64,000 nucleotides of DNA, from contig NZ_RJWG01000008.1 of the NCBI RefSeq assembly GCF_004011155.1, forward strand, positions 44,394 to 108,393, read 5' to 3'. This DNA comes from Clostridium prolinivorans (GTDB taxonomy: Bacteria; Bacillota; Clostridia; Clostridiales; Clostridiaceae). Shown here piece after piece: positions 36,640 to 44,857 of this stretch. Made by a program: the position numbers and the translations under genes. The notes beneath the pieces are model-generated. The model was not told the origin of the DNA, made no database searches, and saw nothing but the letters and a program-made list of their open reading frames with translations. How positions within the stretch are numbered: the first letter of the stretch is position 1; every line of letters begins with the position of its first letter.

Positions 36640-37275
36640 TTATTTAAGCTTTGCAATTAAAAACATTATTTTCATTCCCTTTGAAGCAAACTTTTCTTCA
36701 TATTCAGTAACTGTATTTTCTTTAAATCCACTATTATGAAGATCATACGTTAAATATTTTATATCAAATCCACTTTCTTTAAAATATTCTATAGAATCTT
36801 CAAAAAGCCCTGTATCATCTGTCTTAAACCAAATCTCTCCTTGAGGTTTTAAAAAATTTTTATATTCTGATAAAAATTTCGTATGAGTCAATCTTCTTTT
36901 TTTGTGTCTTTCTTTTGGCCATGGATTACAAAAGTTTATATAAATTTTTGATATTTCATCTTTATCAAATATACCATCAATAAGCTGAATATTAAGAGGA
37001 ATTATTCTTACATTTGTTACTTCAGATTTTAATATATTTCTAAGAGTATATATCAATACCTCATCTTTTAAGTCTATAGCTATATAATTAATATTAGGAT
37101 TTTCTTTTGCTTTTTGACTTATAAACCTTCCTCTTCCACATCCAAGTTCTAAATGTATATCATTATTATTTTTAAATTCTTCTTTCCATTTTCCAAAATG
37201 TTCTTTAGGATTTGTTATAAAAAATGGACTACTTTCAAGTTCTGGTCTTGCCCACCACTTTTTTCTTAATCTCAT
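36640..37275 (-). CDS. trmB: tRNA (guanine-46-N7)-methyltransferase
   Basis: A 211-residue Rossmann-fold methyltransferase that modifies G46 in the tRNA variable loop. The SAM-binding motif [10 protein letters not shown] is at residues about 43-52. The family motif [18 protein letters not shown] near 115-132 and the [15 protein letters not shown] segment are typical. Ribosome binding site TAGGAGG. Start [13 protein letters not shown] is the usual N-terminus. Confidence 0.95.
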   Translation of the reverse strand: MRLRKKWWARPELESSPFFITNPKEHFGKWKEEFKNNNDIHLELGCGRGRFISQKAKENPNINYIAIDLKDEVLIYTLRNILKSEVTNVRIIPLNIQLIDGIFDKDEISKIYINFCNPWPKERHKKRRLTHTKFLSEYKNFLKPQGEIWFKTDDTGLFEDSIEYFKESGFDIKYLTYDLHNSGFKENTVTEYEEKFASKGMKIMFLIAKLK

Positions 37276-37479
37276 GAATATCCTCCTAATTTTTATTATA
37301 TAACAATTGTATAATTTTAGTTATATATCAAACATAAAGAATAAATATAATTTTTTAAAAATACTATAAGCATGAAATATTTTTTATTCTTAACAAAAAA
37401 TATTATTATTTTACTAAATAATTAAATTGAATTTTAAAATTTTATATTTAAAATAAGTTTATTAATACTTTAATATTTT

Positions 37480-37600
37480 ATGATTATATCACAAAAACTA
37501 TTTTTTAGAATTAATCACTATATTTTAAAATAAATCAATAATAAGCATACTACTCATTGTGTAAGGAAAATTTATTTACAGCTTATTGTGGTTTAATCAT
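37480..37600. repeat. interspersed repeat with terminal inverted repeats, copy C
   Basis: Left end ATGATTATATCACAAAAA. Right end TTATTGTGGTTTAATCAT, identical over 18 bases to the right end of copy B. Internal ATTTACAGC is also shared. Length 121 bp. It lies in the 334-bp gap between trmB and the peptidase gene, ending 10 bp from the peptidase stop; nothing else is recognisable there. Confidence 0.6.
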
Positions 37601-37609
37601 TTTATAAAT

Positions 37610-38248
37610 CTATATTACACCTACAACTGTGTATATAAATTTTTCAATAATTGAAGCTGGAACCCCAACTAATATGCTTGAAATAGGTGTTACAAAAAAA
37701 ATTATCATAATAATAACCTGATAATTATATACTTTTTCAGCAAAGTTATAAAAAACTTTTGGAAATAAATCTCTCAAAATATGAAATCCATCAAATCCAG
37801 GTAATGGAATTAAATTTAAAACTGCAAGCCTGCAGTTAATATAAACTGAAAGCTTTAAAATAGTATATATAATAGCTAATACAGGCATATTTAAACTCAT
37901 TTTTAATACTAATTTTTCAAATAATACTGCTAATAATGCAGAAATAAAAGCTACTACAACATTAGCTAAAGGTCCTGCTAAAGATACCTTTAAATCATCT
38001 TTATAATATTTTTTAAAAGCACTAGGATTAACTTGAACTGGCTTAGCCCATCCAAATTGAAAAATTAAAAGAGCTAAAAACCCAATTGGATCTATATGCG
38101 CTATAGGATTTAAAGTAAGTCTTCCTTGAAATCTTGGAGTTTTATCACCTAATTTATCAGCAACTAATGCATGAGCATATTCATGAAAAGTAAGCCCTGC
38201 TAAAATTCCAGGTATAATAAGTAAAGTAAAAAGTATTGTATTTGTCAA
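37610..38248 (-). CDS. site-2 protease-type membrane metallopeptidase (M50)
   Basis: A 212-residue membrane protein with about five to six helices. The zinc motif is HEYAH in FHEYAHALVADKLGD. The second metal-ligand motif is in NLIPLPGFDGFHILRD, the usual NxxPxxxxDG pattern. This matches the small YwhC-like/Rip-type M50 subgroup. The start is placed at TTG (MTNTILFTLL) because GGAGGG lies about eight bases upstream. An ATG 17 codons further upstream would read through that ribosome binding site and lacks its own. Substrate unknown. Confidence 0.85.
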   Translation of the reverse strand: MTNTILFTLLIIPGILAGLTFHEYAHALVADKLGDKTPRFQGRLTLNPIAHIDPIGFLALLIFQFGWAKPVQVNPSAFKKYYKDDLKVSLAGPLANVVVAFISALLAVLFEKLVLKMSLNMPVLAIIYTILKLSVYINCRLAVLNLIPLPGFDGFHILRDLFPKVFYNFAEKVYNYQVIIMIIFFVTPISSILVGVPASIIEKFIYTVVGVI

Positions 38249-38351
38249 AAAAATCCCTCCGTCACTATCTATATTAGATATTGCAAAAATATATTTCAAT
38301 TTATGTTTATTTTATTATATCAATAAGTTATATAATTTGCATCAATTTTCA

Positions 38352-38382
38352 AAATTAAAAAAGTAAGGCAATAAACCTTACT
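38352..38382 (-). terminator. terminator of phoH
   Basis: Stem AGTAAGG / CCTTACT; on the minus strand it is followed by TTTTTTAATTTT just past the stop codon. Confidence 0.75.
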
Positions 38383-38390
38383 CTCTTTAA

Positions 38391-39767
38391 TTATAATCTT
38401 TTAGCAGATTCATAAGCAAGTGGTGATCTTTCACATTCATCATATTTTAAAGTTACTTGACAGCAAAGCTCACTTCCTTTCATTTTTTCTGCTGCATAGC
38501 ATAATCCATTAGACCTAGAATCTAAAAAAGCATGATCTATTTGTTCTGGATCTCCTATTAATATAAGTTTAGTACCCTCACCTACTCTTGTTATTATAGC
38601 TTTTACTTGTTTTGGAGAAAGGTTTTGTGCTTCATCTATTATTACCCAGTTTTTTACTATAGAACGTCCTCTTAAATAAGCAACAGCTTCAGTATTTATT
38701 ATTTTTCTATCAAAAAGTTCTCTAACTTTATCGTCTAATTCTTTTTCATTTTTATATCTTTCTTTTTCATCAGAATCTACTAATATTTGAAGATTATCAA
38801 AAATAGGTCTCATAAAAGGAGATATCTTTTCTTGTTCGGTTCCTGGTAAAAAACCTATTTCTTCGTCCATTGTTATATTAGGTCTACATACAAGTATCTT
38901 TCTATATTGTCCATTATTTTCTTCCATAATTTTTTGAAGTCCTACAGCAAGAGAAAATAAAGTTTTTGCTGTACCTGCTGGTCCTTTTACTATAACAAGA
39001 GGAACTTTATCAGCTTCTAAATATAAAGCTTCAAGCATAAATTTTTGACCAACATTTCTTGGAGCAATTCCCAAAGGTGTCATATCTTTAAATAATAATG
39101 GTACAACTTTTTTACCATCAAATCTTCCTAATGCTGTTTTTTTGGGATTTAAAATGTTATGAATTATTAAAAATTCATTTACAAAAAGTTCTGGAGCTGA
39201 ATACTCATCTAATTCATTAGAGTAATATAATAAATCTTTAACTTCAATACATTTTTTTTGATAAAATTCATCTAATTTTTCAGGAGAAGTATATACATCA
39301 ATTCTTCCAGTATATTGACTTTCATATTCTGGAACCATTTTTTCATAAAAATCTTCTGATTCTATATCCATAGTATCTGCTTTTATTCTCTCAAAAATAT
39401 CCTTTGAAACAAGAACAACATCTTCTCCTTGCTTTTTAAGTCCATTACATACTTGAATTATTCTATTATCAGCTTTATGACTATTCCATACTTTTGGTAT
39501 TTCTGCATCAAGATGATTCATTTCTACTCTAAGTTTTCCTCCACCTGGAAGATCAACACCTTTATTTAATTTTCCTTTTTTTCTAAGATTGTCTAAAATT
39601 CTTGCTGCTTGTCTAGCATTTGAACCTAAATCTGTTTTATCTTTTTTAAAAGCATCTAATTCTTCTAATACTACCTCAGGTATTACTACATCATTATCTC
39701 CAAATGAAAATATAGCACTAGGCAAATATAAAATAACATTAGTATCCAAAACATATGTCTTCTTCAA
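38391..39767 (-). CDS. PIN-PhoH protein (PhoH2-type ATPase/RNase)
   Basis: A 458-residue fusion of a PIN nuclease domain (residues 1-150; YVLDTNVILY with the first acidic residue, DLGSNARQA, and KADNRIIQV) and a PhoH P-loop ATPase domain (about 230-450). Walker A is GPAGTAKT near 265 and Walker B is WVIIDEAQNL. This is the layout of YlaK/PhoH2, an RNA helicase/ribonuclease. It is monocistronic. Its ribosome binding site, AAAGGGGATAATACC, is adequate. Confidence 0.9.
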   Translation of the reverse strand: MKKTYVLDTNVILYLPSAIFSFGDNDVVIPEVVLEELDAFKKDKTDLGSNARQAARILDNLRKKGKLNKGVDLPGGGKLRVEMNHLDAEIPKVWNSHKADNRIIQVCNGLKKQGEDVVLVSKDIFERIKADTMDIESEDFYEKMVPEYESQYTGRIDVYTSPEKLDEFYQKKCIEVKDLLYYSNELDEYSAPELFVNEFLIIHNILNPKKTALGRFDGKKVVPLLFKDMTPLGIAPRNVGQKFMLEALYLEADKVPLVIVKGPAGTAKTLFSLAVGLQKIMEENNGQYRKILVCRPNITMDEEIGFLPGTEQEKISPFMRPIFDNLQILVDSDEKERYKNEKELDDKVRELFDRKIINTEAVAYLRGRSIVKNWVIIDEAQNLSPKQVKAIITRVGEGTKLILIGDPEQIDHAFLDSRSNGLCYAAEKMKGSELCCQVTLKYDECERSPLAYESAKRL

Positions 39768-40090
39768 GGTATTATCCCCTTTCTTAGCTGAATTTTAAGA
39801 TATAAAAATTTAATTTAAAACTTTATATTTTTAATTTATAAATATTTAAAGTATATATATTTCTTTATTCAAATTAAGTATTTTTCTAGTTTTAAAGTTT
39901 TTAAATATAAATTTATTTTTAAATATATTTACAATATGTTTATTATTATATTATGATTTAGTATGGTAAATATATTATTAATAATTATAAAAATATATTA
40001 TATAGTTTTAGTCATAAATATTTTAGCAGATTTAATAGTATATTAATTTTTATATAATATTTATTGTTTAATTTTTCCATATATAGTTTT

Positions 40091-40127
40091 TTGACAAATA
40101 ATAATTTTTATTATATAATTATTATTA
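40091..40127 (+). promoter_or_regulatory. consensus promoter with overlapping Per-box-like site
   Basis: Perfect sigma-A promoter: TTGACA (40091-40096), 17 nt, TATAAT (40114-40119). The 15-mer ATATAATTATTATTA (40113-40127) matches 13 of 15 positions of the PerR consensus TTATAATTATTATAA and covers the -10. This suggests autorepression. The rest of the 435-bp gap from 39768 is AT-rich without recognisable features. Confidence 0.6.
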
Positions 40128-40202
40128 ATATATGATAATATTAGCCCTATTATATAATGATGTATTAAAAAATTTAAATATTTATAATTTAGGATGGTGA
40201 AT

Positions 40203-40637
40203 ATGAATAATTTAACAGAAATTTTTAAAGAAAAAAAACTCAAGCTTACTCCTCAACGCATCGCAGTATATAAATATCTAAAATCAACAAAAGAACATCC
40301 ATCTGCAGAAACTATTTATAAAGCTCTTCAGCCTGACTATCCTACAATGAGTCTTGCTACTGTATATAAAGCTTTAAAAACTCTTGTAGAAGTAGGATTA
40401 GTTCAAGAACTGAATGTTGGTGAAGGAAATTTTAGATATGATGGAAATACATGCCCACATTCTCATATACAATGCTTAAATTGCGGACGTGTAGATGATA
40501 TTGAAGGATTTTGTTTATCAGAATTAAACGAAAAAATAAGTGCTTATACAGATTATGCAATTTTAACAAATCAAGTTTATTTTTATGGTTTATGTAAGGA
40601 CTGCCAGAAAAACACAAATGATGATATTGATAATTAA
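40203..40637 (+). CDS. perR: Fur-family regulator, PerR-like
   Basis: A 144-residue metalloregulator. The winged-helix region LKLTPQRIAVYKYL...PTMSLATVYKAL is at residues about 10-70. The dimerisation domain has metal-binding His in CPHSHIQC and the structural zinc pairs CLNC and CKDC, as in PerR, the iron-dependent peroxide sensor. Start: the second ATG (MNNLTEIF), preceded by GGATGGTGAAT. An ATG three codons earlier has no room for a ribosome binding site. Peroxide sensing rather than Fur function is favoured by the Per-box at its promoter and the anaerobe context, but is not proven. Confidence 0.85.
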   Translation: MNNLTEIFKEKKLKLTPQRIAVYKYLKSTKEHPSAETIYKALQPDYPTMSLATVYKALKTLVEVGLVQELNVGEGNFRYDGNTCPHSHIQCLNCGRVDDIEGFCLSELNEKISAYTDYAILTNQVYFYGLCKDCQKNTNDDIDN

Positions 40638-40645
40638 AATATAAA

Positions 40646-40676
40646 AGGATATGCTAGTTTTAAGCTAACATATCCT
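40646..40676. terminator. bidirectional terminator between perR and lipoprotein gene
   Basis: Stem AGGATATG / CATATCCT extended by the inner TTAGC/GCTAA pairing; T5 on the plus strand and an A/T-rich tail on the minus strand. Confidence 0.7.
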
Positions 40677-40680
40677 CTTT

Positions 40681-41919
40681 TTATTTATAAATTTCATTTA
40701 ATATTTCATTCCACTCATTTTTGCTATAATTTCCCAATAAAATATTATTTATTTTATAACTTATAATTTTATTAAAATTTTTTGGGAGGTTATAAATATA
40801 TACAATGCTATTTTGATTTGCATTAGAAAGTTTTGTTACAATATTTTCTCCTAATCCTTGAATTTCTGCATTAGCCTTTTTATTACCAGTTATATAACCT
40901 TTTTTAACAAGTTCTTCTTGAGTTTTTTCATCTAATACAAATTTAATAAATTCACTTGCTTCTTCAGAATTTTTACCATTAATGGGCAAAGATAAAATTG
41001 TATCTACTAAAACTGGTATATTAACTTTTATATTATTAGTAATTATTATATCATTTATTGTTTCAATATTGCCATCTTTTAATTTATCATAGTAATAAGA
41101 AGTACTTATAATAAATGGTGTACTACCATTTATTAAAGAAGTAAATGTACTTTCATTACCAATTTCAAAAGAATTTTTATTTATTATGCCCTCTCTTACA
41201 GCAGTATTTATATCATCAAATATATATTGCATTTCTTTAATATTTTTATATGAATTTTTATTATCATAAGCCCCATCTAAATCTGATATTTTTACTCTAT
41301 TACTTGCAATCATTGAAGATAAAACTATATTTATATCTAAGTCTTCAGGAACAATAACAGGAATTCTTATATTATTTTCTTTAAATTTTTTTAAAATTCC
41401 TAATATATCTTCTACATTTGCCATCTTAGATATTCCTAATTTGTTAATAGCATCTTTATTATAAAAAGCTGTAATTACATAAGGAATTATACTTATTCCA
41501 TAATATTTATCTTCAAATCTTCCATAAGAGGACATTATATTATAATATTTTTCATTAATTTTGTTTTTATCATAATACTGAGACATATCACTTAAAAGAC
41601 CTTTTTTAGAAAGTTCGATCATAGTGTTTCTAGATGTTAATATTAAATCAGCTTTATCTCCTTTACTTATTTCTTCTACTATATTGCTCTCAGTCTCTAG
41701 CACATCATTTATCTTTAATTTTACTTTTGTATTTTTTTTCATATATTCTTCAGTTAAAAATTTTATTATACTCAAAGAGTTTTTATCTTTAATATCTACA
41801 TACACTTTTAATTCTTTTTCTTCTTTATCTTGATCTTGTGAATTTTTCTTTTTGCAAGAACATAAACTTATACATAAAAAAATAGATAAAATTATAGAAA
41901 ATTCCCTTTTTATTTTCAA
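40681..41919 (-). CDS. ABC-type extracellular solute-binding lipoprotein
   Basis: A 412-residue protein with signal peptide and lipobox LCSC (SIFLCISLCSCKKK), followed by a solute-binding protein family 1 fold. Typical features: KADLILTSRNTMIELSKKGLLSD, a YYGISIIPYVITAFYNKDAI hinge segment and the late EASEFIKFVLDEKTQEELV motif. Family 1 receptors bind sugars or oligosaccharides. No permease or ATPase is adjacent, so it is an orphan receptor or has another role. Start: TTG chosen because GGGAGG lies eight bases upstream; a GTG three codons earlier overlaps that ribosome binding site. Confidence 0.82.
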   Translation of the reverse strand: MKIKREFSIILSIFLCISLCSCKKKNSQDQDKEEKELKVYVDIKDKNSLSIIKFLTEEYMKKNTKVKLKINDVLETESNIVEEISKGDKADLILTSRNTMIELSKKGLLSDMSQYYDKNKINEKYYNIMSSYGRFEDKYYGISIIPYVITAFYNKDAINKLGISKMANVEDILGILKKFKENNIRIPVIVPEDLDINIVLSSMIASNRVKISDLDGAYDNKNSYKNIKEMQYIFDDINTAVREGIINKNSFEIGNESTFTSLINGSTPFIISTSYYYDKLKDGNIETINDIIITNNIKVNIPVLVDTILSLPINGKNSEEASEFIKFVLDEKTQEELVKKGYITGNKKANAEIQGLGENIVTKLSNANQNSIVYIYNLPKNFNKIISYKINNILLGNYSKNEWNEILNEIYK

Positions 41920-42075
41920 TTTTATCACCTCCCTATTTATATAAAAAACAAATTTGATAATTTTTTGTATTAATTATTAATATAAATATACAAATATATA
42001 AAATCTTTTAATTTTATTGTATGTAAATTAATTAAATATAAACTTAAATCATATAATTAAATGGAGGTGATTTAT

Positions 42076-43020
42076 ATGAAATTTAGGATAATATTTCTAA
42101 AGAAAAAACATATTTATTATGCAGTACTTTCGTTAATTATTATTATACTTTTAGTTGTTTTACTTTTAACTAAAAAAAGCGTTTCTACTTTTAACACTTT
42201 AGTTGATAACAACAAAATTATTCAAGCTGACTTAACAGGTGACGGCAAAAAAGATATTCTTTATATAAAAGTAGAAAATGGTAAATACTATATGGAAGTA
42301 AACGATGGAAAAAATAATTATTATTTAGAAACATCTAAAAATCTTCCTACAGCAGGATTGTATGATGCTAATAATCCTATGAAAATTACACTTATGGATA
42401 TAACAAGAGATAAAGTACCAGAAATATTTACACAATCTTCAGAAAATGGTAAAGGAGTCCAGCATGTATTTATTTATAGTGATGGAATTTTTAAAGATAT
42501 GTTCTGTGATTCCAATAAAATAATAGGATTTGTTGATGTTAGTAATAACAAAACTCCTAAATTTTTAACAGGAAAAATAACTAACAAAAATATAGAACTT
42601 TCAAATTACATATTTTTACCTGATCAAAAAAAATTAGAAAATTTTTCATATAATTATAAAGATAATTATATGGGAAAAGATAATGTATATTCGTTTATAA
42701 AACTCATTGAGGGACTTCCTCAAAGTGCCTCTAATAAATTAGAAAATATTTTTTATCCAGGATTAACTGAAGAAAATATATCTGTAATTGAAAGGCTAGC
42801 TCAAGATAACAATACTTATGTTTTTCAAAATTGTGTTTTTAAAGATATAAAATCTGATAATAATGGAGAAATAAGTGAAATACTTTGGACAATTAATTTC
42901 AAAGGAACATCAATTTCAGATAAAAATAAAATAAAAAATTATACTTTAAATCTGCTGCTCAAACCTTCAAATAAAACTGAGGATAATAAAGCTTTTAAAA
43001 TATATTCTATAAGCTTTTAA
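42076..43020 (+). CDS. membrane-anchored protein with VCBS/FG-GAP-like repeat, function unknown
   Basis: A 314-residue protein with a cytoplasmic basic start, one membrane segment (about residues 14-35) and a large extracytoplasmic domain. The sequence ADLTGDGKKDILYIKVENGKYYMEV resembles a calcium-binding VCBS/FG-GAP blade. A second weaker unit is MDITRDKVPEIFTQSSENG. The rest is unassigned. Start: the ATG after GGAGGTGATTTAT; an ATG five codons upstream contains that ribosome binding site. It is divergent from the lipoprotein gene and upstream of the bactofilin gene. No terminator on its strand was found. Confidence 0.65.
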   Translation: MKFRIIFLKKKHIYYAVLSLIIIILLVVLLLTKKSVSTFNTLVDNNKIIQADLTGDGKKDILYIKVENGKYYMEVNDGKNNYYLETSKNLPTAGLYDANNPMKITLMDITRDKVPEIFTQSSENGKGVQHVFIYSDGIFKDMFCDSNKIIGFVDVSNNKTPKFLTGKITNKNIELSNYIFLPDQKKLENFSYNYKDNYMGKDNVYSFIKLIEGLPQSASNKLENIFYPGLTEENISVIERLAQDNNTYVFQNCVFKDIKSDNNGEISEILWTINFKGTSISDKNKIKNYTLNLLLKPSNKTEDNKAFKIYSISF

Positions 43021-43037
43021 GTATTAAAAATATTAAT

Positions 43038-43145
43038 AATTAAAACAAAAGGGACCGCTACTAACGGTCCCAAGGGGGATGGGGGGTTCTAGCATTAAAT
43101 GAAAGAATTAAACTTTCATTATATGCTTTGGAGACTAATCTCCAA
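43038..43145 (-). ncRNA. candidate C-rich small RNA
   Basis: On the minus strand, in order: hairpin GGAGATTAGTCTCC (43130-43143). Next is a long stem AGCATATAATGAAAG / CTTTCATTTAATGCT (43091-43127; 13 of 15 pairs). A single-stranded run AACCCCCCATCCCCC follows, and then an intrinsic terminator GGGACCG / CGGTCCC (43051-43071) with TTTTGTTTT. The T run exists only on the minus strand, so the unit is oriented. C-rich single-stranded stretches in firmicute small RNAs often pair with Shine-Dalgarno sequences. No clear minus-strand promoter was identified. Confidence 0.4.
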
Positions 43146-43247
43146 TCACATTATTAATATTGACTAATAATTGAACTTTTATACATATATATAAAATTTT
43201 TTTATATTTAATATAAAAGTAAAGAAATAAAAAGGAGCAACACTATA

Positions 43248-43616
43248 ATGTTTAATGAAAAAGAAAAAAATAATAGAATAGAAACCCTTATTGGTGATAA
43301 ATGTACAGTTATTGGTTCTATTCAAGGTGAAGGCTTAATGAAAATAGATGGAACTATTGAAGGAGATATAAATTTACAAGATGATATTATAATAGATATA
43401 AATGCTTTATGTAAAAGCAACATAAATTGCAAAAATGCTACTATAAATGGCAAAGTTGAAGGAAATATAATATGTGAAAATACTCTTACTATAGAAAGCT
43501 ATGGAAAAGTAACTGGAAATATAACTGTTAAAAATTTGGTAATAAAAGAAGGTGGTATATTAGATGGAAAATGTACCATGGTCATGTCAAAAGAACCAAG
43601 TGAAATTTTATCATAA
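43248..43616 (+). CDS. bactofilin (polymer-forming cytoskeletal protein)
   Basis: A 122-residue protein of the bactofilin/DUF583 family. A short polar N-terminus leads into a right-handed beta-helix core (residues about 18-110) with repeating IxGxIxG-type rungs: IDGTIEGDI, INGKVEGNI, YGKVTGNI and KEGGILDGKC. Bactofilins polymerise without nucleotides and organise the envelope, morphogenesis or spore assembly. Ribosome binding site AAAAGGAGC. Terminator at 43628-43652. Confidence 0.92.
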   Translation: MFNEKEKNNRIETLIGDKCTVIGSIQGEGLMKIDGTIEGDINLQDDIIIDINALCKSNINCKNATINGKVEGNIICENTLTIESYGKVTGNITVKNLVIKEGGILDGKCTMVMSKEPSEILS

Positions 43617-43627
43617 CAAAAATAATT

Positions 43628-43652
43628 AGGAGGTCTAATTTTAAGACCTCCT
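43628..43652. terminator. bidirectional terminator
   Basis: Stem AGGAGGTCT / AGACCTCCT with a 7-nt loop, between the convergent bactofilin and small Cys-rich protein genes. T-rich sequence lies on both sides. Confidence 0.75.
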
Positions 43653-43670
43653 GTTTATTTTTTAATTATT

Positions 43671-43868
43671 CTATCTTTTGCATGGATTGCAGCAGGATAG
43701 GTAGAATAAAGCTATTATAAATAATATGCCATTATCTACTGAATTTGAAATACCGCCCATTTCTCCAACTTTATCCATTGGTTTTCCACCTTTATTAAAT
43801 TGAAGAAGTATAAGAATTAATATAACTAAAGTTGGGAAATTACAGCAGCATTTATCCTTTTTATTCAT
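43671..43868 (-). CDS. small Cys-rich membrane protein, paralogue 1
   Basis: A 65-residue protein beginning MNKKDKCCCNFPTLVILILI: a triple cysteine followed by a hydrophobic segment ending LLQFNKGG. The second half has a DNGILFIIALFYLSCCNPCKR tail, a second hydrophobic segment ending in CCxPC. It shares this plan with the product of 44514-44783. The hydrophobic GILFIIALFYLS core resembles short sporulation proteins of the YjcZ type, but the family is not recognised. Start: the ATG after AAAGGGGGGTTTCAT; the earlier ATG eight codons upstream lies across that ribosome binding site. Confidence 0.65.
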   Translation of the reverse strand: MNKKDKCCCNFPTLVILILILLQFNKGGKPMDKVGEMGGISNSVDNGILFIIALFYLSCCNPCKR

Positions 43869-44010
43869 ATGAAACCCCCCTTTCTTGGGCACTGGTTTAA
43901 TGTAATCTATCTTTTATCATTTGCTTTTTTAAGGGCATAAGTTTTTGAAACAGCTTATCTATCTGTGTATTAGGGATATATGGATTTCTGCTGTTTCTAT
44001 AGGCTTTGAA

Positions 44011-44049
44011 ATCATTTGTTTATACTATATACTATTCTTATAAATATAA
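44011..44049 (-). promoter_or_regulatory. shared upstream element, copy 1
   Basis: On the plus strand ATCATTTGTTTA then TACTATATACTATTCT and ATAAATAT. It is almost identical to 45223-45260 and placed upstream of the 43671-43868 gene in the same orientation. It may be a promoter for a sporulation sigma factor or an activator site; it does not clearly match known consensus sequences. Confidence 0.45.
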
Positions 44050-44121
44050 ATTTGTGATATAGAATTGTATATTTTTTTATAAATTTTATAAGTGCATATA
44101 ATATATAATATTAATTTATGC

Positions 44122-44448
44122 TTATCTTTTCATAAGTCTAGTTATATTATAAATTTGCAAAATTGAATCTATTAATTTAGACTTATCACTATCTACTAAC
44201 GGTTTCATTGCATTTAAAATTTCAATCCTTTTATCCATTTCTTTAAAAGATACATTATTTTCAGTTTGCTCTCCACTCATAAAATTTTGCACCATAGAAG
44301 ATAATTGCCTTAAATCTACATTGTTAAGTAATCCTGTTAGCTGATTAGGATCCATATTACTAAATAAATTCCCTATTTGATTTATATCAAAATTATTATT
44401 TCTATCCTCATCATGATATCTTTTTTGTTTTTTACTGTGCTTAGACAT
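44122..44448 (-). CDS. small hydrophilic protein of the Cys-rich cluster, unknown
   Basis: A 108-residue soluble protein. The basic N-terminus MSKHSKKQKRYHDEDR is followed by an Asn/Gln-rich part IGNLFSNMDPNQLTGLLNNVDLRQLSSMV. A C-terminal alpha-helical region, MDKRIEILNAMKPLVDSDKSKLIDSILQIYNITRLMKR (about residues 70-108), completes it. There is no cysteine or membrane segment. The C-terminal half recalls firmicute proteins with a repeat-helix of 'MxxLxPLVDxxRxxxIDxIxxxY' type found in sporulation loci. Strong ribosome binding site TATGGAGGTG. It lies 65 bp downstream of the second paralogue gene, probably co-transcribed. Confidence 0.6.
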   Translation of the reverse strand: MSKHSKKQKRYHDEDRNNNFDINQIGNLFSNMDPNQLTGLLNNVDLRQLSSMVQNFMSGEQTENNVSFKEMDKRIEILNAMKPLVDSDKSKLIDSILQIYNITRLMKR

Positions 44449-44479
44449 ACATTCACCTCCATATATTTTTGCATTATGT

Positions 44480-44506
44480 TAAGAGGGCTGATAAAAAACA
44501 GCCCTC
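44480..44506. other. intercistronic hairpin
   Basis: Stem GAGGGCTG / CAGCCCTC. The T run AAATTTTTT is on the plus strand; on the minus strand, where the genes are, there is no good T tail. It may stabilise or process the message rather than end it. Confidence 0.45.
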
Positions 44507-44513
44507 AAATTTT

Positions 44514-44783
44514 TTATTTTCTGCAAGGAGTACAGCAAGAAAGGAAATACAGTGCAATTATAAACAATATACTGTTATCTATTAAATTTCCTCCACCAAA
44601 GAACGTAGGTACTACAGATGATTGAGTATCACATGAATCATCTGACACTACAGATCTAAAACCACCATAGCTGCCTTTTTTATTGAATTGAAGAATTATC
44701 AATATCAATATTATTAATGTTGAAAAATCACAGCAGCAAGAATTAGCTAAAGATGTATTTTCTTTTTTATTTTTTTTACTCAT
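44514..44783 (-). CDS. small Cys-rich membrane protein, paralogue 2
   Basis: An 89-residue protein of the same plan as the product of 43671-43868. N-terminal Lys-rich stretch, then SCCCDFSTLIILILIILQFN, a longer polar middle, and DNSILFIIALYFLSCCTPCRK at the end. The CCC and CCTPC clusters and both hydrophobic segments align, so the two genes are duplicates. Start: the ATG after AAAAGGAGGATATATTTT. The paired cysteine clusters suggest disulphide cross-linking or metal binding at a membrane or coat surface; this is inference. Confidence 0.65.
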   Translation of the reverse strand: MSKKNKKENTSLANSCCCDFSTLIILILIILQFNKKGSYGGFRSVVSDDSCDTQSSVVPTFFGGGNLIDNSILFIIALYFLSCCTPCRK

Positions 44784-44857
44784 AAAATATATCCTCCTTT
44801 TCATTAAGAGCTTTCCTTAAAGCCCAAGCTTTTTTATTTTCTATCTTTTGTTAAAAT

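Noticed and set aside
43051..43071. GGGACCG/CGGTCCC hairpin as terminator of the plus-strand gene ending at 43020
   Set aside because: There is no T run after it on the plus strand; the T run is on the minus strand only.
43099..43167. A 22-codon plus-strand frame (MKELNFHYMLWRL...) after the G-rich run
   Set aside because: The G-rich stretch is 12 bases away and the sequence is better explained as the complement of paired stems in a minus-strand RNA; no known peptide matches.
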